Assembly: GCA_900762125.1 (NCBI GenBank)
Contig: CAAFFL010000119.1
Span: forward strand, 1-11,162
DNA length: 11,162 nucleotides
Direction of reading: 5' to 3'
DNA from: an uncultured Prevotella sp.
GTDB taxonomy: Bacteria; Bacteroidota; Bacteroidia; Bacteroidales; Bacteroidaceae
The notes under the pieces are model-generated. The model did not search any database. It had not been told where the DNA came from and worked only from the letters and a program-made list of their open reading frames with translations. The translations under genes were made by a program, and so were the position numbers. This document shows, piece by piece, positions 1-8,574 of the stretch. Every line of letters begins with the position of its first letter. The first letter of the stretch is position 1.

Positions 1-61
1 GTATCTTGCAAGAGTTCTTTACCTCGTCACTGAGCTTATAGATCAAATATTCCTTTTTCAT
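1..61 (-). CDS. Partial gene, 5' end only; probable citrate synthase
   Basis: An ATG at 59-61 on the minus strand opens a frame that stays open to the left edge, giving 20 residues that begin MKKEYLIYKL and end NSCKI. The gene lies directly downstream of aconitase and isocitrate dehydrogenase on the same strand, and the third gene of this Bacteroidota cluster is commonly citrate synthase. The short 'SCKI' stretch resembles the segment just before the 'DPELY..YxVKRGLR' region in the N-terminus of the long bacterial citrate synthases, as I recall that family. Twenty residues are not enough to assign function, so the name is an inference from context and weak N-terminal resemblance. The product would condense oxaloacetate and acetyl-CoA to citrate, the substrate of the aconitase upstream. 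Its start codon is only 5 bases from one arm of an inverted repeat (67-111), so the leader of this gene probably carries that hairpin. Confidence 0.45.
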   Translation of the reverse strand, partial: MKKEYLIYKLSDEVKNSCKI

Positions 62-148
62 AATATATCCTCTCCAAGTCTCCCCCGAAGGGGAGGATGT
101 TAGTTACATATTTAAATACCTATATTCTTTCCAGATGCTGATATGTAA

Positions 149-1357
<1,209 letters not shown>

Positions 1358-1374
1358 TGTTGTTTCGTTTTTTG

Positions 1375-1394
1375 CTCCGACATAGATGTCGGAG
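1375..1394 (-). other. Perfect hairpin upstream of icd
   Basis: CTCCGACA (1375-1382) and TGTCGGAG (1387-1394) form an 8-bp perfect stem around a 4-base loop. It ends 17 bases before the icd start codon on the transcribed strand and is followed by an A-rich leader, not a U-tract, so it is not an intrinsic terminator for this operon. It could mark an mRNA processing or stability site, or shape the icd ribosome entry region. The stem is plain in the sequence; the role is inferred. Confidence 0.6.
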
Positions 1395-1444
1395 AACAGA
1401 ACCTTTTCTTGTATTTAGCTATCAATGCTGTTCGCTGTTGGACA

Positions 1445-1467
1445 CTGTGCCCTTACCAAGGGCACAG
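1445..1467 (-). other. Perfect 10-bp hairpin just after aconitase
   Basis: CTGTGCCCTT (1445-1454) pairs perfectly with AAGGGCACAG (1458-1467) around a 3-base loop. It begins 4 bases beyond the aconitase stop codon on the transcribed strand. No U-run follows, so full termination is unlikely. A 3' end-protecting or processing hairpin that lets acn and icd messages decay at different rates would fit its position. Confidence 0.6.
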
Positions 1468-1471
1468 CCGC

Positions 1472-3757
1472 CTATCGGCTTGCATTCAGCGCCGACCCTG
1501 CGCGGAACCACGCGATCTGCGTCTCGTTGTAGGTGTGCTGCGCCTCGAAGCTGTCCGTGCTGCCGTCCTTGTGCTTCAGCGTGACGGTGAAGCGGGAGCC
1601 GGGGGCAAACGCCTTGAAGCCAGTGACGGAGATGCGGTCGTCCTCGAGCACCTTGGCATAGTCGTCCTTGTTGACAAACGTCAGGGCAAGCATACCCTGC
1701 TTCTTGAGGTTCGTCTCATGGATGCGGGCAAAGCTCTTCGCCAGGATCACGCGGACATTGAGGAACCGTGGCTCCATGGCGGCATGCTCACGTGAGGAGC
1801 CCTCGCCATAGTTGTCCTCAGCCACGACGATGCTCGGGATGTCGTGAGACTTATAGTCCTTGGCTGCCGACGACACCTCTTTATATATACCGTCCAACTG
1901 GTCCTTCACCATGTTGCTCTCGCCATTGAAGGCATTCACGGCGCCCATGAGGAGGTTGTCGGAGATGTTCTGCAGATGACCGCGGAACTTCAGCCACGGG
2001 CCAGCCATCGAGATATGGTCCGTGGTGCACTTGCCCTGTGTCTTGATGAGCAACGGCATGTCCGTGAGGTCGTTACCATCCCAAGACTTGAATGGCTCCA
2101 GTCGCTGCAGACGGTTGCTGTCGGCCTTGATGATGATCTCCGCATCCTTACCCTTGTCGCTGGCAGGGATGAAGAGTCCCTCACTGATCAGTGCGTCGAG
2201 CGGTGCCTCGGTGTCTGACGTCGCAAAGCCCTTCGGCGGGAAGGTGTAACCCTTTGGCTCATCCAGCTTGACGCTATGCCCCTCATCATCGAGCAGCGTG
2301 TCGGTGGTGGGATTGAAGTCCAGTCGTCCAGCGATGGCCAGTGCCACGGTGAGCTCCGGCGATCCAATGAAGGCGTATGTATTGGGGTTGCCATCCGCAC
2401 GGCGCCGGAAGTTACGGTTGAACGACGTCACGATGGCATTCTTCTTCGTTGGCTCATCGGTGTGGCGCTTCCATTGTCCGATGCACGGTCCGCAGGCATT
2501 CGTCATGATCAGCGCGCCAATGCTGCGGAGGTCGTCGAGGATGCCATCACGCTCGGCGGTGAAGCGTATCTGCTCCGAACCGGGGTTGATGATGAGTTGT
2601 GCCTTGACGGGGATATGCTTCTCCTTCGCCTGCCGGGCTACGGAAGCCGCACGACACAGATCTTCGTAGGAACTATTGGTGCAGGAGCCCACCAAGCCCA
2701 CCTCCACGGTCATGGGATAGTCGTTGGCAGGACCCTTGGCCTTCATCTGTGACAGGGGCATGGCAGCGTCAGGGGTAAACGGACCATTGAGATGCGGCTC
2801 AATCTCCGAGAGGTTGATCTCCAGCACCTTATCGTAGAACATCTCAGGCTCTGCATAGACCGCGTCGTCAGCTCTCAGATCCTTCGCATTCTCCAAGGCC
2901 ATGGAGGCAACGGCTTCACGCCCCGTCATGCGGAGATAGACATCGGCATTGCCGTCAAAGGGGAAGATGGAGCATGTCGCACCGAGCTCAGCACCCATGT
3001 TGCAGATGGTGGCCTTGCCAGTGGTTGACAGCGACTGTACGCCCTCGCCAAAATATTCGAGGATGGCATTCGTACCACCTTTTACGGTGAGGATACCAAG
3101 GATCTTCAGGATAACATCCTTCGGTGATGCCCAGCCTGAGAGGTGTCCCGTGAGGTGCACGCCGATAAGCCGCGGCATCTTCAGTTCCCACGGTTGTGCT
3201 GTGAGGACGTCGACAGCGTCAGCGCCACCGACACCCACGGCAACCATACCCAGTCCACCGGCATTCGGTGTGTGGCTATCGGTGCCGACCATCATGCCGC
3301 CAGGGAACGCATAGTTCTCCAGCACCACCTGATGGATGATGCCGGCGCCGGGTGCCCAGAAGCCAATATGATACTTTGCGGATACCGACTGCAGAAAATC
3401 GTATACCTCTTTATTCGTCTCTCGCGCCGTGGGCAGGTCCTTTTCCACACCGACGTCGGCACGGATGAGGTGGTCACAATGGACGGTTGCCGGGACGGCC
3501 ACGCGGTCCTTGCCGGCATTCATAAACTGCAGCAGAGCCATCTGCGCCGTGGCATCCTGCATAGCCACACGGTCCGGACGGAAGTCAACGTAAGCCTCTC
3601 CGCGCTTGAAGGGGCGCAGATCCTCGGGGCGATAAAGGTGTGCAAACAATACTTTCTCTGCGTAAGTGAGTGGTCGAGCCAATGTCTCTCTTGCAATGCT
3701 CACTTTCTTGGCATAGGAGGCATAGAACTGCCTCAGCATATCGATATCCTGTACCAT
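1472..3757 (-). CDS. acnA: Aconitate hydratase (mitochondrial/Bacteroidota type)
   Basis: Isomerises citrate to isocitrate through cis-aconitate, using a [4Fe-4S] cluster, in the cytoplasm. From the ATG at 3757 the protein has 761 residues, close to the roughly 750-755 usual for this type and clearly shorter than the ~890-residue E. coli AcnA. Cluster ligands are visible: Cys359 in VGSCTNSSYED, and Cys422 and Cys425 in NACGPCIGQW. Active-site segments include TVHCDH (91-96), GTDSHTPNAGGLG (158-170), SFNRNF (445-450) and YGEGSSREHAA (650-660), which holds the catalytic serine and substrate-binding arginine; the C-terminal swivel domain starts near residue 565. An in-frame TTG at 3811 would add 18 residues (beginning MQAIIDKHSL) that do not resemble the family and would overlap the likely promoter, so I chose the ATG; a second ATG at 3739 is possible. 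It is first in the acn-icd-citrate synthase cluster. The symbol is used loosely, since this type differs from E. coli AcnA and AcnB. Confidence 0.95.
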   Translation of the reverse strand: MVQDIDMLRQFYASYAKKVSIARETLARPLTYAEKVLFAHLYRPEDLRPFKRGEAYVDFRPDRVAMQDATAQMALLQFMNAGKDRVAVPATVHCDHLIRADVGVEKDLPTARETNKEVYDFLQSVSAKYHIGFWAPGAGIIHQVVLENYAFPGGMMVGTDSHTPNAGGLGMVAVGVGGADAVDVLTAQPWELKMPRLIGVHLTGHLSGWASPKDVILKILGILTVKGGTNAILEYFGEGVQSLSTTGKATICNMGAELGATCSIFPFDGNADVYLRMTGREAVASMALENAKDLRADDAVYAEPEMFYDKVLEINLSEIEPHLNGPFTPDAAMPLSQMKAKGPANDYPMTVEVGLVGSCTNSSYEDLCRAASVARQAKEKHIPVKAQLIINPGSEQIRFTAERDGILDDLRSIGALIMTNACGPCIGQWKRHTDEPTKKNAIVTSFNRNFRRRADGNPNTYAFIGSPELTVALAIAGRLDFNPTTDTLLDDEGHSVKLDEPKGYTFPPKGFATSDTEAPLDALISEGLFIPASDKGKDAEIIIKADSNRLQRLEPFKSWDGNDLTDMPLLIKTQGKCTTDHISMAGPWLKFRGHLQNISDNLLMGAVNAFNGESNMVKDQLDGIYKEVSSAAKDYKSHDIPSIVVAEDNYGEGSSREHAAMEPRFLNVRVILAKSFARIHETNLKKQGMLALTFVNKDDYAKVLEDDRISVTGFKAFAPGSRFTVTLKHKDGSTDSFEAQHTYNETQIAWFRAGSALNASR

Positions 3758-3808
3758 ATAATAAATATTGTAACAACAAAAAAGCGAATGCTTATCAATT
3801 ATTGCTTG

Positions 3809-3816
3809 CAAATATA
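3809..3816 (-). promoter_or_regulatory. Possible -7 element for the aconitase operon
   Basis: On the minus strand the sequence reads TATATTTG, an exact match to the Bacteroidota -7 consensus TAnnTTTG, 51 bases before the aconitase ATG. I see no good TTG -33 element at the usual 19-21 base spacing, so this is a half-match within very AT-rich DNA. It lies between the terminator of the neighbouring operon and aconitase, where a promoter is needed. Confidence 0.4.
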
Positions 3817-3902
3817 AACAAAATAATTCAAGCAGTAATCATTTTGCTATAAAAAACTATCGATTTGCTTAGAAAATAAAATAAAAACTTATTTTAATAC
3901 AC

Positions 3903-3939
3903 AAAAAGCCCACTGTGCATCACTGTACACAGAGGGCTT
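3903..3939 (-). terminator. Intrinsic terminator of the bamD-omega-DUF4293 operon
   Basis: On the minus strand AAGCCC (3939-3934), a mismatched base and CTGTG (3932-3928) pair with CACAG (3917-3913), a mismatched base and GGGCTT (3911-3906), around a 10-base loop. GGGCTT runs on into three more T residues, giving five in a row, then TGTGT. The stem starts 21 bases after the DUF4293 stop codon in the direction of transcription. This is the clearest terminator in the window and separates this operon from aconitase. Confidence 0.75.
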
Positions 3940-3960
3940 GATATTTCTGAAAATATATTT

Positions 3961-4410
3961 CTATCGGATGCGGTCCATGGAGCGGACGAGTTCCTCATCG
4001 GCCTTGATGCCACGGTGGGCAAGAACGATCAAGACGATGCCGATGAAGGGCAGACATGCCGCAAAGCGCGGATGGAACGTTCCCAGGGCGTTGAACTTGG
4101 CAAACATGCAGAAGGCATAATAGCCATACCAAGCCAGGAGCAGGATGATGTTCACCCAGCAGAGGCGCATCTGCAGCCGACGGTTCTTGTAGAGGAAGAT
4201 GGTGATGAACGTCAAGCCGCCCGCAACCACTAAGTCTACGAAGGGTATCGGCTGGGCATTGAACGCCCGGTCGGCATACAAACCATAGTTGAAGAGCACA
4301 GGAACGGCTCCCATGCCCTTCGGCTCAATGGCACCAATGGGCAGGCACAGGCAAGCGATGAGGCATGCCATGGCCAGCAAGAGAAAGATGGTCTGCTTGC
4401 GCTGGATCAT
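3961..4410 (-). CDS. DUF4293 family inner-membrane protein
   Basis: A 149-residue protein of unknown function with four predicted membrane segments (about residues 7-28, 54-73, 85-105 and 117-131). It has the features I associate with the Bacteroidota-specific DUF4293 family: a start like 'MIQRxQT', a positively charged 'YKNRRLQMRLCW' loop after the second helix, and the C-terminal 'IKADEELVRSMDRIR' tail on the cytoplasmic side. Its ATG overlaps the stop codon of the omega gene by one base (TAATG), so translation is probably coupled. The position behind bamD and omega is a recurring Bacteroidota arrangement as I know it, but it does not reveal a biochemical role. A terminator follows closely, making it the last gene of the operon. 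Family assignment comes from recognition of the sequence pattern, not a search. Confidence 0.85.
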   Translation of the reverse strand: MIQRKQTIFLLLAMACLIACLCLPIGAIEPKGMGAVPVLFNYGLYADRAFNAQPIPFVDLVVAGGLTFITIFLYKNRRLQMRLCWVNIILLLAWYGYYAFCMFAKFNALGTFHPRFAACLPFIGIVLIVLAHRGIKADEELVRSMDRIR

Positions 4411-4751
4411 TACAGCTCCTCCTCGTTAGCTTTCTCGGCAGCCGGGTCACGCCAATAGACGTTGCCCTCCAGAAACTCCTGTGTAGCCAGCAGCGTGGGC
4501 TTCGGCAGCTTCTCATAGTAGCGGCTGATCTCGATCTGCTCGCGGTTCTCAAACACCTCCTCCAGGGAATCGTTGTAGGAAGCAAACTCTGCAAGCTTCT
4601 TGCTCAAGTCCTGCTTGATCTCCAAGGATATCTGGTTGGCGCGCTTACCAATGATTGCCACGCTCTCATAGATGTTTCCCGTCTGTTGCCACAACTCCGG
4701 TACCTCACGAGTGACGGTGTTTACCGGTGCCTTTGATTTCTTATAATCCAT
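4410..4751 (-). CDS. rpoZ: RNA polymerase omega subunit, Bacteroidota (Rpb6-like) type
   Basis: A 113-residue homologue of the small polymerase subunit that binds beta-prime and aids core assembly. The omega/Rpb6 signature is the stretch NIYESVAIIGKRANQIS (26-42), equivalent to the conserved helix of RpoZ. The long C-terminal part, with SYNDSLEEVFENREQ (58-72) and ISRYYEKLPKPT (75-86), is typical of the Bacteroidota version and absent from E. coli omega. The ATG at 4749-4751 gives the family start MDYKKSKAP. It sits 65 bases downstream of bamD; I see no TAnnTTTG element in that gap, so it should share the bamD promoter. Its stop overlaps the start of the DUF4293 gene. The acidic tail after residue 100 is variable in the family. 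Confidence 0.9.
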   Translation of the reverse strand: MDYKKSKAPVNTVTREVPELWQQTGNIYESVAIIGKRANQISLEIKQDLSKKLAEFASYNDSLEEVFENREQIEISRYYEKLPKPTLLATQEFLEGNVYWRDPAAEKANEEEL

Positions 4752-4752
4752 T

Positions 4753-4840
4753 GTTATATATGATTTTAATTTTTGTTCTTTATCGTTTTACGTTCTGTTA
4801 TATATGGTTTTGATCCCTATTCTTTAGCATTTTCTGTTAT
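4753..4840. repeat. 44-bp imperfect tandem duplication at the bamD-omega junction
   Basis: Two adjacent 44-base units (4753-4796 and 4797-4840) match at 33 of 44 positions without a gap; both begin GTTATATATG and share TTCTTTA at the same place. The right unit contains the last codons and stop of bamD, and the left unit lies wholly in the gap before omega. The simplest reading is an old duplication of the 3' end of bamD with its downstream spacer, which lengthened the gap. Confidence 0.65.
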
Positions 4841-5653
4841 CTTCTTGCACTTTTTGATAAACTCCTCGGCCGTCTTCCGATCCTTGGAGTCGGGATACTC
4901 ATTGATGAAGCCATAGCACTCGTCCTCGGCATCCTGGTAACGCTCGAGACTCTTGGCCTCCACACTCTGCTCGGCAAGGTGGAACTTACTCTTCATGATG
5001 AGCGATGCAAACTGCTCTCGCTTGTCACTATAGGGGTAGTCCTTCAGGGCGTTCTGCGCCGTGACGATGCATGCCAGGTAGTTGTTGCCGCCGTCATTGC
5101 CACAGTTGCCGAAGTAGTGGCCCAGACCATAGTAGAGCTCAGCCGAATATAATTCCTTCAGCACCAGCTTGTCCTGCAGGGCAAAGAGCTTCTGCTGGGC
5201 CTTGTCCTTCAGTTTGGCATCGGGATAGAGGTCGAGATACTCCTGAAAAGCAGCAATGGCCGACACCGTCTGGCTCTGGTCTAAGCGTGGTTCAGGGGTG
5301 CTCTGGAAGAGGCTCTCGCCAACGTAGAACCTCGCCATTTCGGCATAGTAGCCACGGGGATAGGACTTGGTGTACTTCTTAAATGTCTCGGCAGCAGTCT
5401 CGTAGTCGCGGTTGCAATACTCTGCCATGCCCAGCATGTAGAGACATTCCTGCGCATCGGCGCTACCCTTCTCCGGGACGATGAGCTCCTGCAGCAGCGT
5501 TGAGGCGCGGTCATACTTTCCCTGTGCAAAGCATTCCTTGGCATACTCGTATTTATAACGGAAGTCATTGGACTTGTACACCTGGTTGAATTCCTTGGCG
5601 CAGCTGTTGAACAAAAATAATGCCGCACAAGCGGCTATGAGGGTTTTCTTCAT
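4817..5653 (-). CDS. bamD: Outer-membrane assembly lipoprotein BamD
   Basis: A lipoprotein of the Bam complex that works with BamA to insert beta-barrel proteins into the outer membrane. From the ATG at 5653 it has 278 residues, against about 245 in E. coli. The first 18 residues are a lipoprotein signal, MKKTLIAACA ALFLFNSC, with lipidated Cys18. The residues after it (AKEF) lack the acidic surface-export signal of Bacteroidota, which fits a periplasm-facing anchor. Tetratricopeptide repeats follow, for example near 31-52 (YEYAKECFAQGKYDRA), 70-93 and 129-146 (AIAAFQEYLDLYPDAKLKD), with further repeats toward the C-terminus. A TTG at 5704 would lengthen the frame but places 17 non-signal residues before the signal peptide and lies inside the -33 element, so I rejected it. 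It heads the bamD-omega-DUF4293 operon and is divergent from uvrB. Confidence 0.9.
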   Translation of the reverse strand: MKKTLIAACAALFLFNSCAKEFNQVYKSNDFRYKYEYAKECFAQGKYDRASTLLQELIVPEKGSADAQECLYMLGMAEYCNRDYETAAETFKKYTKSYPRGYYAEMARFYVGESLFQSTPEPRLDQSQTVSAIAAFQEYLDLYPDAKLKDKAQQKLFALQDKLVLKELYSAELYYGLGHYFGNCGNDGGNNYLACIVTAQNALKDYPYSDKREQFASLIMKSKFHLAEQSVEAKSLERYQDAEDECYGFINEYPDSKDRKTAEEFIKKCKKITENAKE

Positions 5654-5674
5654 TCTTTTCACTCTTTGGAGTTG

Positions 5675-5706
5675 CAAATTTACACAGTTTTCTCTTATTT
5701 TCAAAA
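5675..5706 (-). promoter_or_regulatory. Near-consensus Bacteroidota promoter for bamD
   Basis: On the minus strand TTTTG (5706-5702) is followed by exactly 19 bases and then TAAATTTG (5682-5675). This fits the Bacteroidota sigma-ABfr consensus TTTG, 19-21 bases, TAnnTTTG. Transcription would begin about 5-7 bases further on, leaving a leader of roughly 15-17 bases before the bamD ATG. It is the best promoter match in the window. Confidence 0.8.
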
Positions 5707-5756
5707 TAGTACAAACATTTTTTATAGAAAAAACACCTATATAACCGGAATTTTAG

Positions 5757-5764
5757 TAATTTTG
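5757..5764 (+). promoter_or_regulatory. -7 element overlapping the uvrB start region
   Basis: TAATTTTG matches TAnnTTTG exactly and ends 5 bases before the uvrB ATG at 5770. No clear TTG -33 element lies 19-21 bases upstream. If it is used, transcription would start at or within a few bases of the ATG, giving a leaderless or nearly leaderless message. Confidence 0.5.
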
Positions 5765-5769
5765 TGCTA

Positions 5770-7800
5770 ATGGAATTCCAACTAACATCAAAATATAAGC
5801 CGACAGGTGACCAGCCTGAGGCCATCAAGCAGCTCACCGATGGCATCCGCCGCGGTGATCCCGCACAGGTGCTCCTCGGTGTGACGGGCTCCGGTAAAAC
5901 GTTCACGGTGGCAAACGTCATAGCTAATATTGGTAAGCCCACGCTGGTGCTGAGCCATAACAAGACGTTGGCCGCACAGCTGTATGAAGAAATGAAAGGC
6001 TTCTTTCCTCATAACGCTGTGGACTACTATGTGAGCTATTATGACTACTATCAGCCAGAGGCTTACCTACCTTCCTCGGATACATACATCGAAAAGGACC
6101 TTGCCATCAATGACGAGATCGACAAACTCCGTCTGACGGCAGTAAGCGATTTGCTGTCAGGACGAAAGGATGTGATCATTGTATCTTCGGTTTCCTGTAT
6201 CTATGGTATGGGAGCTCCCATCGCCATGCAGGAGAACATCATCAGCATCCACCGTGGACAGAAGGTGAATCGTAATGAATTCTTGCGACGGTTAGTGAAC
6301 TCGCTCTATGTCAGAAATGACGTGGCTCTGGAGCGTGGCAACTTCTCCGTGAAGGGCGACACGGTGGCCATCGCCATGGCCTACAGCGACTACGTCCTCC
6401 GTGTGACGTGGTGGGACGACGAGATTGACTCCATTGAGGAGTGCGATGCCGTCACAATGCGTTCGTTGCAGACGTTTGACGAATATCAGATCTATCCCGC
6501 CAACCTCTTTGTCACCTCCAAGGAGCAGACCGAGAACGCCATCCGGATGATTCAGGACGACCTGGTGAAGCAGGAGGCTTACTTCCATGAGCTGGGCGAT
6601 GACATCAAAGCGCAGCGCATCCACGAGCGGGTGGAATACGACATGGAGATGATCAAGGAACTCGGGCATTGCTCGGGCATTGAGAATTATAGCCGTTACT
6701 TCGACGGTCGTGCACCAGGGCAGAAGCCTTATTGTCTCCTCGACTTCTTCCCGAAGGACTATTTGATGGTGATTGACGAGAGCCATGTGTCTGTGCCACA
6801 GATTAATGCGATGTTTGGTGGTGACCGTGCCCGCAAGCAGAATCTGGTGGAGTATGGCTTTCGTCTGCCCGCGGCGTTCGACAACCGCCCGTTGCGCTTC
6901 GAGGAGTTTCACGACATGATCCATCAGGTGATCTATGTCTCGGCCACACCTGCTGACTATGAGCTTCAGGAGTCGGAAGGTGTTGTCGTGGAGCAGCTGA
7001 TTCGTCCTACGGGACTTCTCGACCCGGAGATTGAGGTGCGGCCGTCGGAAAACCAGATTGATGACCTCCTCGACGAGATTCTCACACGTAGCCACCGCAA
7101 CGAACGTGTGCTGGTGACGACGCTGACGAAGCGCATGGCTGAGGAGCTCACGGAATACTTGCTCAACCACAATGTTAAGGCGAACTACATCCATAGTGAT
7201 GTGGCGACGCTGGACCGGGTGAAGATCATGAACGACCTCCGGGCAGGAGTCTACGATGTACTTGTGGGCGTCAACCTCCTGCGTGAGGGCCTCGACTTGC
7301 CGGAAGTATCGCTTGTGGCCATCCTCGACGCGGACAAGGAGGGCTTCCTGCGTAGCCACCGCTCGTTGACGCAGACTGCCGGCCGTGCTGCCCGCAATGT
7401 CAACGGCAAGGTGATCATGTATGCCGACGTCATCACTGAGAGCATGCAACGCACGATCGGCGAGACCGCCCGCCGTCGGTCGATTCAGATGAAATACAAC
7501 CAGGATCATGGCATCACTCCGCAACAGATTGTGAAGGACATCCACGGCACGCTGCCTAATGCTCATGGCGAGGAATATACGACGAAGAAGAAGCAACAGG
7601 TGGAGGCTTACCTGGAGCCGGACAGTGCTGCCTTTGCTGCTGACCCGATCGTGAAACGCATGACACGGCAGGAGCTCGAGGCTTCCATTGCCAACACCAA
7701 GCAACTCATGGAGCAGTCAGCCAAGGCGCTCGACTTCATACAGGCTGCACAGTATCGTGACGAAATCATTCGTTTGCAACAACAGTTGGAACTGAAATAA
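5770..7800 (+). CDS. uvrB: Excinuclease ABC subunit B
   Basis: The damage-verifying helicase-like subunit of nucleotide excision repair: it is loaded by UvrA, then recruits UvrC for incision. It has 676 residues, close to E. coli UvrB (673). Motifs in order are Walker A GVTGSGKT (37-44), the beta-hairpin region YYVSYYDYYQPEAYLPSSDT (86-105) that inserts between DNA strands, Walker B DESH (336-339), motif III SATP (391-394), VLVGVNLLREGLDLPE (497-512), motif VI QTAGRAARN (535-543), and a C-terminal UVR domain (about 633-668) that contacts UvrC. All key ATPase residues are present. The ATG at 5770 gives MEFQLTSKYKPTGDQPEAI, aligned with the family start; an in-frame GTG at 5764 would add two residues but falls inside the -7 element. 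It is transcribed divergently from bamD across a 116-base gap. No intrinsic terminator is evident after it and no SOS box was recognised. Confidence 0.98.
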   Translation: MEFQLTSKYKPTGDQPEAIKQLTDGIRRGDPAQVLLGVTGSGKTFTVANVIANIGKPTLVLSHNKTLAAQLYEEMKGFFPHNAVDYYVSYYDYYQPEAYLPSSDTYIEKDLAINDEIDKLRLTAVSDLLSGRKDVIIVSSVSCIYGMGAPIAMQENIISIHRGQKVNRNEFLRRLVNSLYVRNDVALERGNFSVKGDTVAIAMAYSDYVLRVTWWDDEIDSIEECDAVTMRSLQTFDEYQIYPANLFVTSKEQTENAIRMIQDDLVKQEAYFHELGDDIKAQRIHERVEYDMEMIKELGHCSGIENYSRYFDGRAPGQKPYCLLDFFPKDYLMVIDESHVSVPQINAMFGGDRARKQNLVEYGFRLPAAFDNRPLRFEEFHDMIHQVIYVSATPADYELQESEGVVVEQLIRPTGLLDPEIEVRPSENQIDDLLDEILTRSHRNERVLVTTLTKRMAEELTEYLLNHNVKANYIHSDVATLDRVKIMNDLRAGVYDVLVGVNLLREGLDLPEVSLVAILDADKEGFLRSHRSLTQTAGRAARNVNGKVIMYADVITESMQRTIGETARRRSIQMKYNQDHGITPQQIVKDIHGTLPNAHGEEYTTKKKQQVEAYLEPDSAAFAADPIVKRMTRQELEASIANTKQLMEQSAKALDFIQAAQYRDEIIRLQQQLELK

Positions 7801-7845
7801 AAGTTAAAACCAAAGGCTGGTCTCCGTTTTCTTTCTACAATTGAT

Positions 7846-7853
7846 TACCTTTG
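7846..7853 (+). promoter_or_regulatory. Possible -7 element for the DUF4468 gene
   Basis: TACCTTTG matches TAnnTTTG exactly, 30 bases before the ATG at 7884. The -33 region at 19-21 bases upstream is poor, with no TTG. Position and match are suitable for a promoter, but the half-match keeps confidence modest. Confidence 0.45.
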
Positions 7854-7883
7854 TACATTATTTAATTGAAAATTCATCGTATT

Positions 7884-8573
7884 ATGAAGAAAATACTCAT
7901 TACACTCATCGCTTGCTTGCCCATGACGGGTATGGCACAGAACGTCTGGGAGATTCCTGAGGAGAACAAGCCGCAACAGGAAAAGGTCAAGAAGGAGAAA
8001 AAGGTGAAGGTGAAGGAACCCAAAGCTTCCAAGCAGCCGAAAGCCATCCGCTCGGAGGACATGAAGTATATGGCTGGCGCCGTGCCAGAGGTTGATGGCA
8101 ATGTGGTGTTCACCTACGATAAGGACTTTCCCGGTCTCACGGCGGAGCAGATCTATAAGATTACTTATGCCACGCTCGACTCTATCACCAAGAGTGAGAA
8201 CCAGACGGGTGAGATGAGCAAGATTGCCTTGGTGAACAAAGGCGAGCACATCATTGCGGCACGCTTCTGCGAGTGGCTCGTCTTCCAGAGCACGGCACTC
8301 TCGCTGGACCGTACGGTGTTCAACTATACCATCATCGCGCAGGCTACGGATGGGCATCTGCATGCCACACTGGAGCGTATCAACTACCAGTATGAGATGG
8401 ACCGCAGCGATAGTAAGGGATTGAGAATCAGTGCCGAGAACTGGATTACGGACAAGTATAGCCTCAACAAGTCGCAGACACGACTGGCAAGGCAGAGTGG
8501 AAAGTTCCGCCGGAAGACCATCGACCGAAAGGATAACATCTTCGACACGCTGACAAAGGCTCTGAAGAAGTAG
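7884..8573 (+). CDS. Secreted DUF4468 domain protein
   Basis: A 229-residue exported protein of unknown function. Residues 1-18 are a signal peptide (MKKILITLIACLPMTGMA, cleavage before Gln19). Next comes a strongly basic, lysine-rich linker (about 29-56, with KVKKEKKVKVKEPK). From about residue 74 lies the part that I recognise as DUF4468: VVFTYDKDFPGLTAEQIYKI, a central ALVNKGEHIIAARFCEWLVF stretch (115-134), and NYTIIAQATDGHLHATLERI (147-166), a pattern of alternating beta strands with helices. Bacteroidota carry many such small periplasmic proteins and no function is established that I know of. I chose the ATG at 7884 because a TTG at 7866 would put six residues before the signal peptide. 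It lies 83 bases downstream of uvrB with a possible promoter of its own. The C-terminal 45 residues are basic and may form a helix. Confidence 0.8.
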   Translation: MKKILITLIACLPMTGMAQNVWEIPEENKPQQEKVKKEKKVKVKEPKASKQPKAIRSEDMKYMAGAVPEVDGNVVFTYDKDFPGLTAEQIYKITYATLDSITKSENQTGEMSKIALVNKGEHIIAARFCEWLVFQSTALSLDRTVFNYTIIAQATDGHLHATLERINYQYEMDRSDSKGLRISAENWITDKYSLNKSQTRLARQSGKFRRKTIDRKDNIFDTLTKALKK

Positions 8574-8574
8574 A

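Noticed and set aside
3758..3811. N-terminal extension of aconitase from a TTG codon
   Set aside because: The 18 added residues do not resemble the family and the TTG overlaps the likely -7 element, so it would probably not be transcribed.
5654..5704. N-terminal extension of BamD from a TTG codon
   Set aside because: It would bury the lipoprotein signal peptide behind 17 residues and start inside the -33 box of the promoter.
6292..7704. A 470-codon open frame on the minus strand opposite uvrB
   Set aside because: It lies wholly inside uvrB in antisense, has a composition typical of reverse-strand shadow frames and no recognisable motif.
7801..7845. Possible intrinsic terminator after uvrB
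   Set aside because: Only very short stems can be drawn around CCAAAGGCTGG and AAAAC/GTTTT; there is no convincing G/C stem with a U-run.
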